A DNA stretch of 64,000 nucleotides from Bacteroidales bacterium UBA5536. Its GTDB lineage: Bacteria; Bacteroidota; Bacteroidia; Bacteroidales; F082. Below, piece by piece: positions 52,023 through 60,508 of this stretch (within the stretch, counting starts at the first letter, position 1; the number at the start of each line of letters is the position of its first letter). The DNA lies in contig DINQ01000011.1 in assembly GCA_002426795.1 (NCBI GenBank), positions 186,001-250,000 on the forward strand, read 5' to 3'. Below the pieces are notes generated by a model, which was not told the DNA's origin, did no database searches, and saw only the letters and a program-made list of their open reading frames with translations. The position numbers and the translations under genes were made by a program.

Positions 52023-54161
52023 ATGAAAGCCTTGCCATTGCAGCATATTTGGCGTTCTATCCGTAGCTATCTGCTTGAGCAATTTCTGTTTAGCCCCCTG
52101 CTGATTGCGCTCATCCTGAGTGTTGTCATCATCCTGTTGATGCCCAAGGCAGAACCCTATCTGCTCGAACAAACCGACCAATGGAAAGTAGAGAAAGTCG
52201 GTGGCATTTCCTTTTATTCAGACCTGGACGGAGACGGCGAAAGCGAATACCTGATCGAGTTTACCAACCGTGCCGGCAACAAGGCGTTGAAAATTAAAAC
52301 CCAAAAAGGTATTTTAATAGACCAGTACAATTTTGATGGGTTTGCGATTCCAAAATCTCCCCAAGGCACAACATTTACCGCTGATTATGACCACAATGGA
52401 TTTAAGGAGATATATTCCTGCTATTGGCGCAACGACAGTGTATTTGTCGACTATTTTAGCCCATTAGACCCCCGTGGTATGGAAAGGAAAATTTTTTTCC
52501 TGGATGTGATTAGCAACTATAGTTACGAGCGTGATTTCAATGTTGGTCTGGATTTTCCGCACGATTTCGACAAAGATGGTTTTGATGAATTGCTGTTCTC
52601 CATTCATGCCGGATTTTCACTTCAACCTCGCAATTTGTATCTCTTCAACAGGCAAAAGCAAAGCCTGATCAAATCACCACCTGCCGGTGTGAACTTTTCA
52701 CCATATTTCCTTTTCGATATCAATGGTGACGGTAAAGATGAGTTGATGGGCTCGACAACTACCGTTGGTAATATTGCGCCAGATCAACCAATCCCCTATC
52801 GCGACAGCAGCTCATATGTGATGGTGTTGACTGCTGATATGCGGTTTCTGTTTGAACCCATTGAATTTACGGTTTATCCTTCTTCAACAAGCTGCATTCC
52901 TTTTATTCGAGAATCAGACACCTTGATTTTATGTTTGTTTTTTGACAAAAGCAATAAATATAATGGCAGCAAGTTGGTTCTGCTGAATACCAAAGGAGAA
53001 CAACTGGACTCAAGACCTTTACCAGAAGCCAGTGAGCATTATGAAGCAAATATGTTTTATTCGGATCAGCGAAAAGTTATCATTTATTTTAATGGTTCTG
53101 AAAGCACTACTGTGTACGAAATGGGCAATGACCTCAAGCTCAATCACCTGAAAACTTTTGGATATTTTTATAGTCAATATAAATTTGATATGGATGAAGA
53201 CGGTCAGAAAGAGTTTGTACTATATTCCGATGTCAAACAAGAGCTTTCAGTTGTCAGGTCAGATTTCTCCCATCAAGTAACCATCGGTCTGCCTTATGTT
53301 GAGACAACAGTATTCAAAGTCTCACTGCAACTAAACGGCAAGCAGCCACCAAAGATTTTCTCCCAATACGGTCCGGTTTGTTTGCTATATCAATACAACA
53401 AAAACCCGGCCTACGCCTATCGTTTCCTGGTGCATGTGGGTGTGTTTCTGCTGATGTGGCTGCTGATGAAACTGTTGCAATACCTGTATAAGTACCAGAT
53501 TGTCCGGCAGCAAAAGCTGCAGCACGAGCTCACCCAATTGCAGTACCAGACCATCAGTCACCAGCTCGATCCGCATTTTATCCTCAACGCCATGAACTCG
53601 CTCACGGCCTCCATCATGGCACAAAACAAAGAAGATGCCTACACGCTGGCTGCGAAGTTCAGCCGTCTTTTTCGCGATACCCTCACCAGCAGCGATCAGG
53701 TGTCGCGCCCGCTGGCTGACGAACTGAGTTTTGTGGAAAACTACCTGCAGCTCGAGCAGAAACGCTTCAACAACAGCTTCGACTTTCAGATTCAGCTGGA
53801 TGCTGCCGTCGACACAGAAACCGAAGTGCCCAAGATGCTGATCCAGAATTTTGCCGAAAACGCGGTCAAACATGGCCTGCGCCACCTCACCGAAGGTGGC
53901 TTGCTCAGCATCGAAATCCGCCAAAGCGACAAGCACATGCTCATCAACATCACTGACAATGGCATTGGCCGCGAAAAAGCACGCGCCCTGCAAACCAATG
54001 GCACCGAAAAAGGCCTCAAATTGATGCAGCAAATGGCCAGTCTGTACAAAAAACTCAAGGGCGTGAGCATCCACATCAACATCACCGACCTCAAAAACGA
54101 AAAAGGCGAAGCGGCTGGAACACAGGTATTGGTTGACCTGGACCTGGTTGCAAACGGCTAG
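52023..54161 (+). CDS. LytS-type sensor histidine kinase with an extracytoplasmic FG-GAP/Ca-binding repeat domain
   Basis: 712 aa. One membrane helix near residues 22-42, then a large outside domain with repeated DxDxDG(x)xE loops (DLDGDGESE, DYDHNGFKE, DFDKDGFDE, DINGDGKDE, DMDEDGQKE), the calcium-binding pattern of integrin-like FG-GAP/VCBS propeller repeats. A second helix near 475-493 leads to a His_kinase/HATPase module with H518 in QLDPHFILNAMNSL, N box ENAVKHG and DNGIGREKA. Kinases of this type normally signal to LytTR response regulators, but none is adjacent. ATG at 52023 preferred to a TTG nine codons upstream. Confidence 0.9.
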   Translation: MKALPLQHIWRSIRSYLLEQFLFSPLLIALILSVVIILLMPKAEPYLLEQTDQWKVEKVGGISFYSDLDGDGESEYLIEFTNRAGNKALKIKTQKGILIDQYNFDGFAIPKSPQGTTFTADYDHNGFKEIYSCYWRNDSVFVDYFSPLDPRGMERKIFFLDVISNYSYERDFNVGLDFPHDFDKDGFDELLFSIHAGFSLQPRNLYLFNRQKQSLIKSPPAGVNFSPYFLFDINGDGKDELMGSTTTVGNIAPDQPIPYRDSSSYVMVLTADMRFLFEPIEFTVYPSSTSCIPFIRESDTLILCLFFDKSNKYNGSKLVLLNTKGEQLDSRPLPEASEHYEANMFYSDQRKVIIYFNGSESTTVYEMGNDLKLNHLKTFGYFYSQYKFDMDEDGQKEFVLYSDVKQELSVVRSDFSHQVTIGLPYVETTVFKVSLQLNGKQPPKIFSQYGPVCLLYQYNKNPAYAYRFLVHVGVFLLMWLLMKLLQYLYKYQIVRQQKLQHELTQLQYQTISHQLDPHFILNAMNSLTASIMAQNKEDAYTLAAKFSRLFRDTLTSSDQVSRPLADELSFVENYLQLEQKRFNNSFDFQIQLDAAVDTETEVPKMLIQNFAENAVKHGLRHLTEGGLLSIEIRQSDKHMLINITDNGIGREKARALQTNGTEKGLKLMQQMASLYKKLKGVSIHINITDLKNEKGEAAGTQVLVDLDLVANG

Positions 54162-54417
54162 TGATTTATTGATTTTTATATTTCGCCATCAGACAAAATG
54201 CAATTTTCATCCAACATTAATAAGTGTTCTAGTCATTTTTTCTATACCTTAAAATGAATTGATCCATATTTTATCCGTGTTTAAGTCATTGAAAGACGCG
54301 TAAAAGACGACTGAACTACGTCTTAACTACGTTTTAATAACGCAAAAAACATGACTCTCCTCCTGAATAAATCTATAACTGATCAAAAGCTCGTGAACAG
54401 GAAATTGACTTTATCCC

Positions 54418-57069
54418 CTAATAAAACAACACATTCAGCGCCGGCCTGCTGCTTTTGAGTGCATTGATGGCCTTGCTCTTGAGGCGGGTGTTGAAGCATT
54501 TCAGGTTTTTGAGGTTCGGCAGCTCATCTGCGGGGCTCAGGCTTTTGATGCTGGTGTTGTTGATAGACAGGTCTTCCAGCTTGTTGAGCGCAGCAAGTGG
54601 CTTGAGCGAGCGCACCTTGGTGCCGCCCACATTGAGCACCCTGAGGTTGGTGAGCCCGGCCAGCGGACTGAGATCGCCCACCTGTGTGCTTTCGAGGTTG
54701 AGCAGCTCCAGAGCTGTTAATTCTGCCAAATCGCTGATATCGGTGATCGGGTTTCCGGGCAACTCGAGCTCAATCAGGAACTGCTTGCCCTTCAACGGAC
54801 TCAGGTCTTGCACACCACTTCCCTTGATCTGGAGTTTTTTTAGATAGGGCAGCTTGCTCAGTGGCACTATCGACTGCAGTGAGAGGTCATTTTCGATGCT
54901 GACCTCCTCCAGGTCGGTCATTTGCTGCAACTGCTGGGCATTCGGGTTCACATCAAAGGGTACATATTTCGCAAAAATATCGCGCCACTGCTGGCTCAGG
55001 TTCCCCCACCAGCTTTGCAGGGTTTGTGTCTGGTAAATGATCAGAAGCTGGGGCTGCTCGGCTTTCAACTGGGCGACGCCTGCCGCTGTCACCCTGCTTC
55101 CATCGGCGCGCAAAAGCTTCAGACTGCTGCGCTTGTAGAGTGGTTCCAGCTTCTCGACCCGTGTGTTCTCAATGTTGAGCTGCTCGAGGCTAAGGAGACT
55201 GCGTAGGGGCTCAAGTTCCGAAACCCTTGTGTTTGAAACATCCAGCACCTTCAAAAGGTTGAGACCAAAAATCGGCGCCAAATCGGTAATCTCGGTATTT
55301 GACATGAGCAGACTTTCAAGGTTGGTCAGTCTTCCGACAGGATCCAGGTTTTGGAGGTAGCTGTTGCCACTCAGGTCGAGCGACTGCATGCCAATCACCT
55401 CGTGCAATTCTTCGGTACTGGGTTCAGCACTGATGTTGGCCTGCTTGCTCAGGATGGCTTTCCAGTAAATGGGCAGGTTGTTCCACCAGGCTTTGAGGGC
55501 TTCTGTTTCGTAAATCACCAGCACCTTTGGCCGGCTGCGCATAAACTCTGTTGCCTGTTCTGTCGTAATGGATGTATTGTCGCAATAAATCTTACTAAGA
55601 TTTTGCAGCTTGGCCAGCGGGCGCAGTGTATTCACTTTGGTATGACTCATCTGCACCAATGACAGTTCGGGCATATTGGCCAATACACTGATGTCGCTCA
55701 CATCTGTATGGTCAAAATTGAGCAATTGCAGCGCGCCAAGGCCTGCCAGCGGACTAAGGTCAGTTACAGCAGTATTGCTGATGTCGAGCAGGTTGATATT
55801 GCGAAGGTTGCGCAAAGCTTCAACGTCTTTTATGGCTGTGTTGGACGCCCGCAAGGCTTCGAGGGTTTGTATTTCCGCAATGGGGGTCAGACTGCTGATG
55901 CCGGTATTGAAACAATAGAGTTTCTGGAGGGACCTGAAGCCGATCAGCACATTGAGGTCGGTGATGGGCGTGTTGAAGCAGAAAATCTCTTTGATATTGG
56001 TCGAATATTGCAAGGGTGTTAAATCGGAAACATCTGTACCACTGAAATAGATGGCGTCGAGTTTGTTCAGGTTGCGCAATGGCGACAGATCGCTCACCGG
56101 CGTGTTGGAACAGTCGATCAGCTGCAGTTCAGTCAATTTTGCCAAAGGTTCCAGATCCTGAAACTGTTGTTTGTAGCTGATGTTGATCTCTCTGGTTTCG
56201 GTAAATTGTCGCAACAGGCTATAAACGGGCGACAGTTCAGCCTTGACCGTGTCGGGCAGCCACTGCATCACTGTGTCGTTCAGATAAATCACCGTGTCGG
56301 GCCGATGGCCAAAAAGCTTCGGTCTGAAACTCATGGGCAAGGTATCAGCATCCACTACCATAAACGAATCCTGACGGATGATACCATACAATTGCAGGTG
56401 CACAAACGCATCATTGGTCAGGCCGAGGATGTCGGTCATGGGCAGGGTATCGTACACCATTTTGCCGCTGGCGAAAAAGTCTTTCCAGGCAAACGACATA
56501 CTGTTCCACCAATAGCGCAGCTCTTCGCGTTCGTTGAGTTTGGTGGTGTAATAGCTCACGATTTTCAGCTCTTTTTTAAACGGGTCGAGGTTGATCTCAA
56601 CAAAACGTTCACGGCTGTTCTCAATGATGTCGCCGTTTACGGCAATGGCATCAAGTTTTCGCATCAGGCTTACCTTGAAGTAAACAGAGCCGTCGGCTGC
56701 AATGAGCTGTTCAACCTTGCTGATATCAAAAGTGAAAACAGCCTTTCTGAAGAAGAAATCCACATCCTTCAGGTATGCCTGCACATCTTTGTTGATGGGC
56801 GTTTCGCGCTGATCGTCCAGATCGTCCTCAATCTGCACCTCTCCGTCTCTGAATATCTTGTCGAAGCTCTGGTTGATCACGATTTCCTTTTCCTGCACCG
56901 TGGAGGTCGGATCGCCGATGAAATTGAGGGTGCCTTCGAGGTATTTCACCATGAGCTTACAATCTTTCTTGTAATCCTCAATGGATTTGACATCCGTTTG
57001 TTCAGCCTGCTGCGCCTGCACAGCACCGAAACTTAAAAACACGAATAAAGAAAGTAAAAAATATCTCAT
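54418..57069 (-). CDS. large secreted leucine-rich-repeat protein with repeated WW/W linkers
   Basis: 883 aa with signal peptide (about 1-19, GAVQAQ). The first 250 residues are non-repeat. Then come internalin-like 22-residue repeats (LxxLxxLxLxxTxVxDLSPLxx). The LRR run is broken into blocks by the motif WWxx(L/M)xxxW(K/R)xxF/I near residues 190, 528 and 688; each block closes with a cap like RPxVLVIYETEAL. The last block ends at the C-terminus with RPALNVLFY. Probably surface or periplasmic binding; no partner known. Start at 57069 gives the signal peptide; a longer frame upstream is not needed. Last gene of a four-gene exported-protein operon. Confidence 0.85.
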   Translation of the reverse strand: MRYFLLSLFVFLSFGAVQAQQAEQTDVKSIEDYKKDCKLMVKYLEGTLNFIGDPTSTVQEKEIVINQSFDKIFRDGEVQIEDDLDDQRETPINKDVQAYLKDVDFFFRKAVFTFDISKVEQLIAADGSVYFKVSLMRKLDAIAVNGDIIENSRERFVEINLDPFKKELKIVSYYTTKLNEREELRYWWNSMSFAWKDFFASGKMVYDTLPMTDILGLTNDAFVHLQLYGIIRQDSFMVVDADTLPMSFRPKLFGHRPDTVIYLNDTVMQWLPDTVKAELSPVYSLLRQFTETREINISYKQQFQDLEPLAKLTELQLIDCSNTPVSDLSPLRNLNKLDAIYFSGTDVSDLTPLQYSTNIKEIFCFNTPITDLNVLIGFRSLQKLYCFNTGISSLTPIAEIQTLEALRASNTAIKDVEALRNLRNINLLDISNTAVTDLSPLAGLGALQLLNFDHTDVSDISVLANMPELSLVQMSHTKVNTLRPLAKLQNLSKIYCDNTSITTEQATEFMRSRPKVLVIYETEALKAWWNNLPIYWKAILSKQANISAEPSTEELHEVIGMQSLDLSGNSYLQNLDPVGRLTNLESLLMSNTEITDLAPIFGLNLLKVLDVSNTRVSELEPLRSLLSLEQLNIENTRVEKLEPLYKRSSLKLLRADGSRVTAAGVAQLKAEQPQLLIIYQTQTLQSWWGNLSQQWRDIFAKYVPFDVNPNAQQLQQMTDLEEVSIENDLSLQSIVPLSKLPYLKKLQIKGSGVQDLSPLKGKQFLIELELPGNPITDISDLAELTALELLNLESTQVGDLSPLAGLTNLRVLNVGGTKVRSLKPLAALNKLEDLSINNTSIKSLSPADELPNLKNLKCFNTRLKSKAINALKSSRPALNVLFY

Positions 57070-57128
57070 CTTTAGGATTATGTTGTGGTCGATTGATGAA
57101 TAAACTGATCCCGATTTCTTCGGCAAAT

Positions 57129-58001
57129 TTAAGGCTGATAAAACATTAACAGGTTTTCTTTTTCTTTTTCGTTGACATACATCAAATTTGAAATCAGCCA
57201 GCCCGAGTTGTTGCCGGGTCTGTTGAACCACGAAACCTCAAAATACCAGTCGTCGATTTGGAAGATGTGAAATTTGAGTGTGTCGACACTTTTGAACTTC
57301 ATATTACCTTGTTTCACTTCGTAAAAAAACAAGCTCAGGTAATCGGGCCGGTATTTGCTGGATGCGTAGTATTCAATCACTTCTGGCTGTTTGAACGCTT
57401 TGTAAATGTTCATGAAATCGAGCTCGTGGCTCATGGGGTGCAAGAAATGCTTTTCGCGTTCGGCCACTTCTCCTGTGGGGAAAAGCTTGCTGAAGCCCGG
57501 GTAGTAAATGTTGGTGAGCACCCATTTTGATCCCAGGTTTTCGCGTTCGACGGCCAGGATGAGCAAAATCTGCACTTCTTTGCCCTTAAAGACGAAGGTC
57601 GACGACACCTCAGCATACCAACGGCCACCGGTGAAGGTGAGGAAGTTGGAATCGGACGATGTAAGGTCTTCGATGAAATAATCGCGCAGTGTGCCTGCAG
57701 TGCGTGGATTAGACGCATCAAACAACAAAGGCAGAATGATTTTGCGCTTTTCGTTGTTGCGGTATTCCGGGTTTTTGGGGTTGTACTTTTTTCCAAACTG
57801 GTCTTCTTCGTTGTTGAACCTGCTGAAAAACTGGCTCATCTGCTTGGTCATGGCGTAGAGGGAGGTCTCGTCCATGTCGACATCGCCCAGGCTGCGCGAC
57901 TGCGCATAAAGCTTTTGCGACTGTGATATCGTCAACAAAACAACAACGAGCAATATGCCTTTGAAAATCCAGCATGAGTATTTACACCCTGATACCATCA
58001 T
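57129..58001 (-). CDS. exported protein of unknown function
   Basis: 290 aa. Hydrophobic segment about residues 12-32 then KLYAQS, a signal peptide or anchor. The mature part is rich in aromatic and charged residues (for example FLTFTGGRWYAEV, FEVSWFNRPGNNSGWLI) and looks alpha/beta. No family recognised. It lies between the 192-aa and the LRR genes in the same direction; a 13-bp hairpin precedes it at 58019-58049. Confidence 0.8.
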   Translation of the reverse strand: MMVSGCKYSCWIFKGILLVVVLLTISQSQKLYAQSRSLGDVDMDETSLYAMTKQMSQFFSRFNNEEDQFGKKYNPKNPEYRNNEKRKIILPLLFDASNPRTAGTLRDYFIEDLTSSDSNFLTFTGGRWYAEVSSTFVFKGKEVQILLILAVERENLGSKWVLTNIYYPGFSKLFPTGEVAEREKHFLHPMSHELDFMNIYKAFKQPEVIEYYASSKYRPDYLSLFFYEVKQGNMKFKSVDTLKFHIFQIDDWYFEVSWFNRPGNNSGWLISNLMYVNEKEKENLLMFYQP

Positions 58002-58018
58002 ATCTGCTTATTTGAATG

Positions 58019-58049
58019 AACCCCGTCTGGTCATTTACCAGACGGGGTT
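58019..58049 (-). other. 13-bp perfect hairpin without T-run, between exported-protein genes
   Basis: AACCCCGTCTGGT (58019-58031) pairs perfectly with ACCAGACGGGGTT (58037-58049), five-base loop. The lack of a following T-run argues against a standard terminator; it may set processing or relative expression inside the operon. Confidence 0.6.
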
Positions 58050-58088
58050 AGGTTGTTAAATCAATCTCGCCATGGAGATTTGCAAGTC

Positions 58089-58667
58089 TTATTTACTGGT
58101 TTCCTTCACGCGCATATCGCCCAGCAGCACATCCCAGAAGCCGATGATACGGCCGCCAATCTGTGTTTCCTTGCGCTTTACATAAACGGTGATGTCTTTT
58201 TTGGTGGTATCTTCATACACCAGGTTGCCTTCCTTGTCGTAGCCCCTGAATTTCTGGAAGATCGTGATCACACCCACATAGGTGCCGTCAGGCTGTCGTT
58301 GCAGGTCGCTCACATATTCTATCTTGAACCAGTCGATCTCAACGCGGTCGTAGTTGAGGCGCATCAGGCGCTCGAAATACTGACGCACACCGTAGTAACT
58401 TACTTCGGGACGTGCAATGGACGAAACACCGATTTCGGCATCCTGCATGAAAAGTTCTTCGGCACGGTCGATCACACGGTTGGCTTCGCTCCAGGCGGTT
58501 GATTTGTTGCCGATAATACTGACGTATTTGCTCAGGTCGCGCACTTTTTCCAGCGCAAGGCTGTCGATGGCCTGTTTACGTTCCGGACTCAGATCATCCT
58601 GTGCTTTGGCCACAAAGGCTGTCAATAGGCTGAACAATACAGCCATTAATATGCTTGTCTTTCTCAT
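58089..58667 (-). CDS. exported protein of unknown function
   Basis: 192 aa with a signal peptide (about 1-22, AFVAKAQ). Predicted plan of N-terminal helices (EANRVIDRAEELFMQDAEIGVSS) followed by beta strands (YDRVEIDWFKIEYVSDLQ, YVGVITIFQKFRGY, KDITVYV) recalls NTF2-like folds, but this is only a reading by eye. Starts four bases after the stop of the upstream lipoprotein gene, so the two are tightly linked. Confidence 0.78.
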   Translation of the reverse strand: MRKTSILMAVLFSLLTAFVAKAQDDLSPERKQAIDSLALEKVRDLSKYVSIIGNKSTAWSEANRVIDRAEELFMQDAEIGVSSIARPEVSYYGVRQYFERLMRLNYDRVEIDWFKIEYVSDLQRQPDGTYVGVITIFQKFRGYDKEGNLVYEDTTKKDITVYVKRKETQIGGRIIGFWDVLLGDMRVKETSK

Positions 58668-58671
58668 TTGC

Positions 58672-59340
58672 TTACTTTTTTATCAATTCCAACTCCGTGA
58701 TTTTTCCGTTGCCGTCGTATTTCACCTGTTCAATGGCATTGTTGTAGGTCTTTTGATCCTTCAGGTAATTGAGGTACTTCTGGATGGTGGTGGGACGGTC
58801 GTAATCATTGAATCCACCGGCCTGGCTGATGATAATCAACACAGGTACATCAGGCGAAGCAAAAAGGCTAAGAGCGCGCGAAATCTTTTCGTTGGCTGTC
58901 ATCACATCGGGGGCTCCGGCAATGCCCATAAACTGATTTTCGATATTACTGTATTTCGCTGCCTCTTTCTGCAGGCGGGCTTCTTCTTCACGCCGCAGCC
59001 TCTCCTCTTCGGCTTTGCGTTGGGCATCAGCGCGGTCGCGGGCCAGCTTGTCTTCTACCTGATCGAGCAGGTTGAGCACTTCTTCGTCCTGCAGGTTCCA
59101 GGATTTAATGGTATTGAAACGTTTTTCTTTTTCGTCGAGGGTCCAGGAGGTCTCATCATAAAGGATGGCATTCAGGTCCTTTTTTGCCTGATCAACCTTT
59201 GCGGCATATTCCGCAGCAGCTTGTTCGCGTGCCAGTTTTTTCTTGCTCTTGCAGCTGGTCGTTCCGCCAAGGGCCATTAAAGCCACAAGTAAGACCAGAC
59301 CAATACGTTGCAGACGGAAAACAACATTTTTCATTTGCAT
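58672..59340 (-). CDS. lipoprotein with coiled-coil region, unknown function
   Basis: 222 aa. Lipobox LGGTTSC (C30) followed by KSKKK. Residues about 36-125 are a charged coiled coil including a run rich in Arg/Glu/Lys/Ala (RKAEEERLRREEEARLQKE). The C-terminal half (about 135-222) contains PDVPVLIIISQAGGFNDYD and may be globular. An internal ATG two codons later is an equally good start. First gene of the exported operon, with a TAATTTTG box at 59393-59400. Confidence 0.8.
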   Translation of the reverse strand: MQMKNVVFRLQRIGLVLLVALMALGGTTSCKSKKKLAREQAAAEYAAKVDQAKKDLNAILYDETSWTLDEKEKRFNTIKSWNLQDEEVLNLLDQVEDKLARDRADAQRKAEEERLRREEEARLQKEAAKYSNIENQFMGIAGAPDVMTANEKISRALSLFASPDVPVLIIISQAGGFNDYDRPTTIQKYLNYLKDQKTYNNAIEQVKYDGNGKITELELIKK

Positions 59341-59392
59341 AATGGTTTGTTTATTTGATTGTTATCTCTTTCAGCTATTAACTTGGTTTTGG

Positions 59393-59400
59393 CAAAATTA
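59393..59400 (-). promoter_or_regulatory. -7 box for the exported-protein operon
   Basis: Minus-strand TAATTTTG, perfect; leader about 50 nt. Confidence 0.55.
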
Positions 59401-59488
59401 TTGAAAATTTAACGAAATTTAGCAGCCTGCCCTAAAATAGCCGGTTTAGGGCGCACAAACTTCTTTTTAAATCACGTTTTCTTCGGCT

Positions 59489-59496
59489 TACCTTTG
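59489..59496 (+). promoter_or_regulatory. -7 box directly before the radical SAM gene (leaderless candidate)
   Basis: Perfect TACCTTTG followed by four bases (CCTG) and the GTG start at 59501. Confidence 0.5.
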
Positions 59497-59500
59497 CCTG

Positions 59501-60508
59501 GTGCTACGTCATTATAACATTCCCGTTTTTTTGCCCGAACTGGCTTGCCCGTTCAGGTGTGTCTTCTGCAACCAAAGCAGCATCACCGGCAGGCAGCAGC
59601 TGCCCGATGATCAGGCGGTAATAGCAAGCATTGAGGAGCATCTACGGTCGTTTCCCTCCTCCGACCGACATGTTGAAATCGCCTTTTTTGGTGGCAACTT
59701 TACGGGTTTGCCCGAAAAAACCCAGGCGCAATATCTTGAACTGGCTCAGCCATACCTAAAAGCAAAACAAATTCAGGGCATCCGCCTTAGCACCCGACCA
59801 GACTACGTTTCGCGCGAAAACCTGGTTTTTCTTGCCAGCTATGGCGTTAGGACCATAGAATTGGGTGCGCAATCAACTGACGACGCTGTGTTGCAGCTTT
59901 CCGGACGGGGACACACGGCCAACACCACCAGGAAAGCCAGTAACATGATCATTGAAGCAGGCTTCGAGCTGGGTTTGCAGATGATGATCGGTCTGCCGGG
60001 CGATTCACTTGCAAAGGCCATGCAGACAGCCCGCGATATCATTGACTGGGGTGCAACTGAAACCCGAATCTATCCCTGTGTGGTGATCCGTGAAACTGAA
60101 CTGGAAAACATGTTCAAAAAAGGCAGCTTCCAACCACTTTCTCTGGATGAGGCCATTCATCAAACTGCTGTCATTTACCAGTTGCTCGAGCAGGCCAGAG
60201 TCAAAGTTTTGCGCATGGGTCTGCATGCTTCCGAAGAGCTGAATGGCGCAGGTCTTCTTGCAGGACCTTACCATCCGAATTTTGCAGAAATGGTGTTTAC
60301 GAGGCTCTGGAAGCTGCAATTTGAGTCCGCAGACTGGCCCGAAAGCAAACACATCCAAATTGTGACGGCTCCCGGTCAACATAATTTTGCCATCGGTTTT
60401 CAGGCGACAAACAAGAAAAGGCTGGAACAACGCTACCAAAAAGTAGAGTTCGTCACCAATCCGGATCTGCAAAACCGTGCGTTCACGATTCAATCCCTCC
60501 CGAGATGA
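59501..60508 (+). CDS. Elp3-like radical SAM protein
   Basis: 335 aa. The radical SAM cluster motif CPFRCVFC provides C16, C20 and C23; FFGGNFTGLP, LSTRPDYVS and TIELGAQSTDDAVL follow as in Elp3/oxygen-independent methylthiotransferase-like enzymes. GTG at 59501 is the only plausible start because relatives begin (M)xHYNIPVFxPxxxCP. The stop overlaps the next gene by four bases (ATGA), so the two products are made together. Substrate unknown. Confidence 0.88.
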   Translation: MLRHYNIPVFLPELACPFRCVFCNQSSITGRQQLPDDQAVIASIEEHLRSFPSSDRHVEIAFFGGNFTGLPEKTQAQYLELAQPYLKAKQIQGIRLSTRPDYVSRENLVFLASYGVRTIELGAQSTDDAVLQLSGRGHTANTTRKASNMIIEAGFELGLQMMIGLPGDSLAKAMQTARDIIDWGATETRIYPCVVIRETELENMFKKGSFQPLSLDEAIHQTAVIYQLLEQARVKVLRMGLHASEELNGAGLLAGPYHPNFAEMVFTRLWKLQFESADWPESKHIQIVTAPGQHNFAIGFQATNKKRLEQRYQKVEFVTNPDLQNRAFTIQSLPR

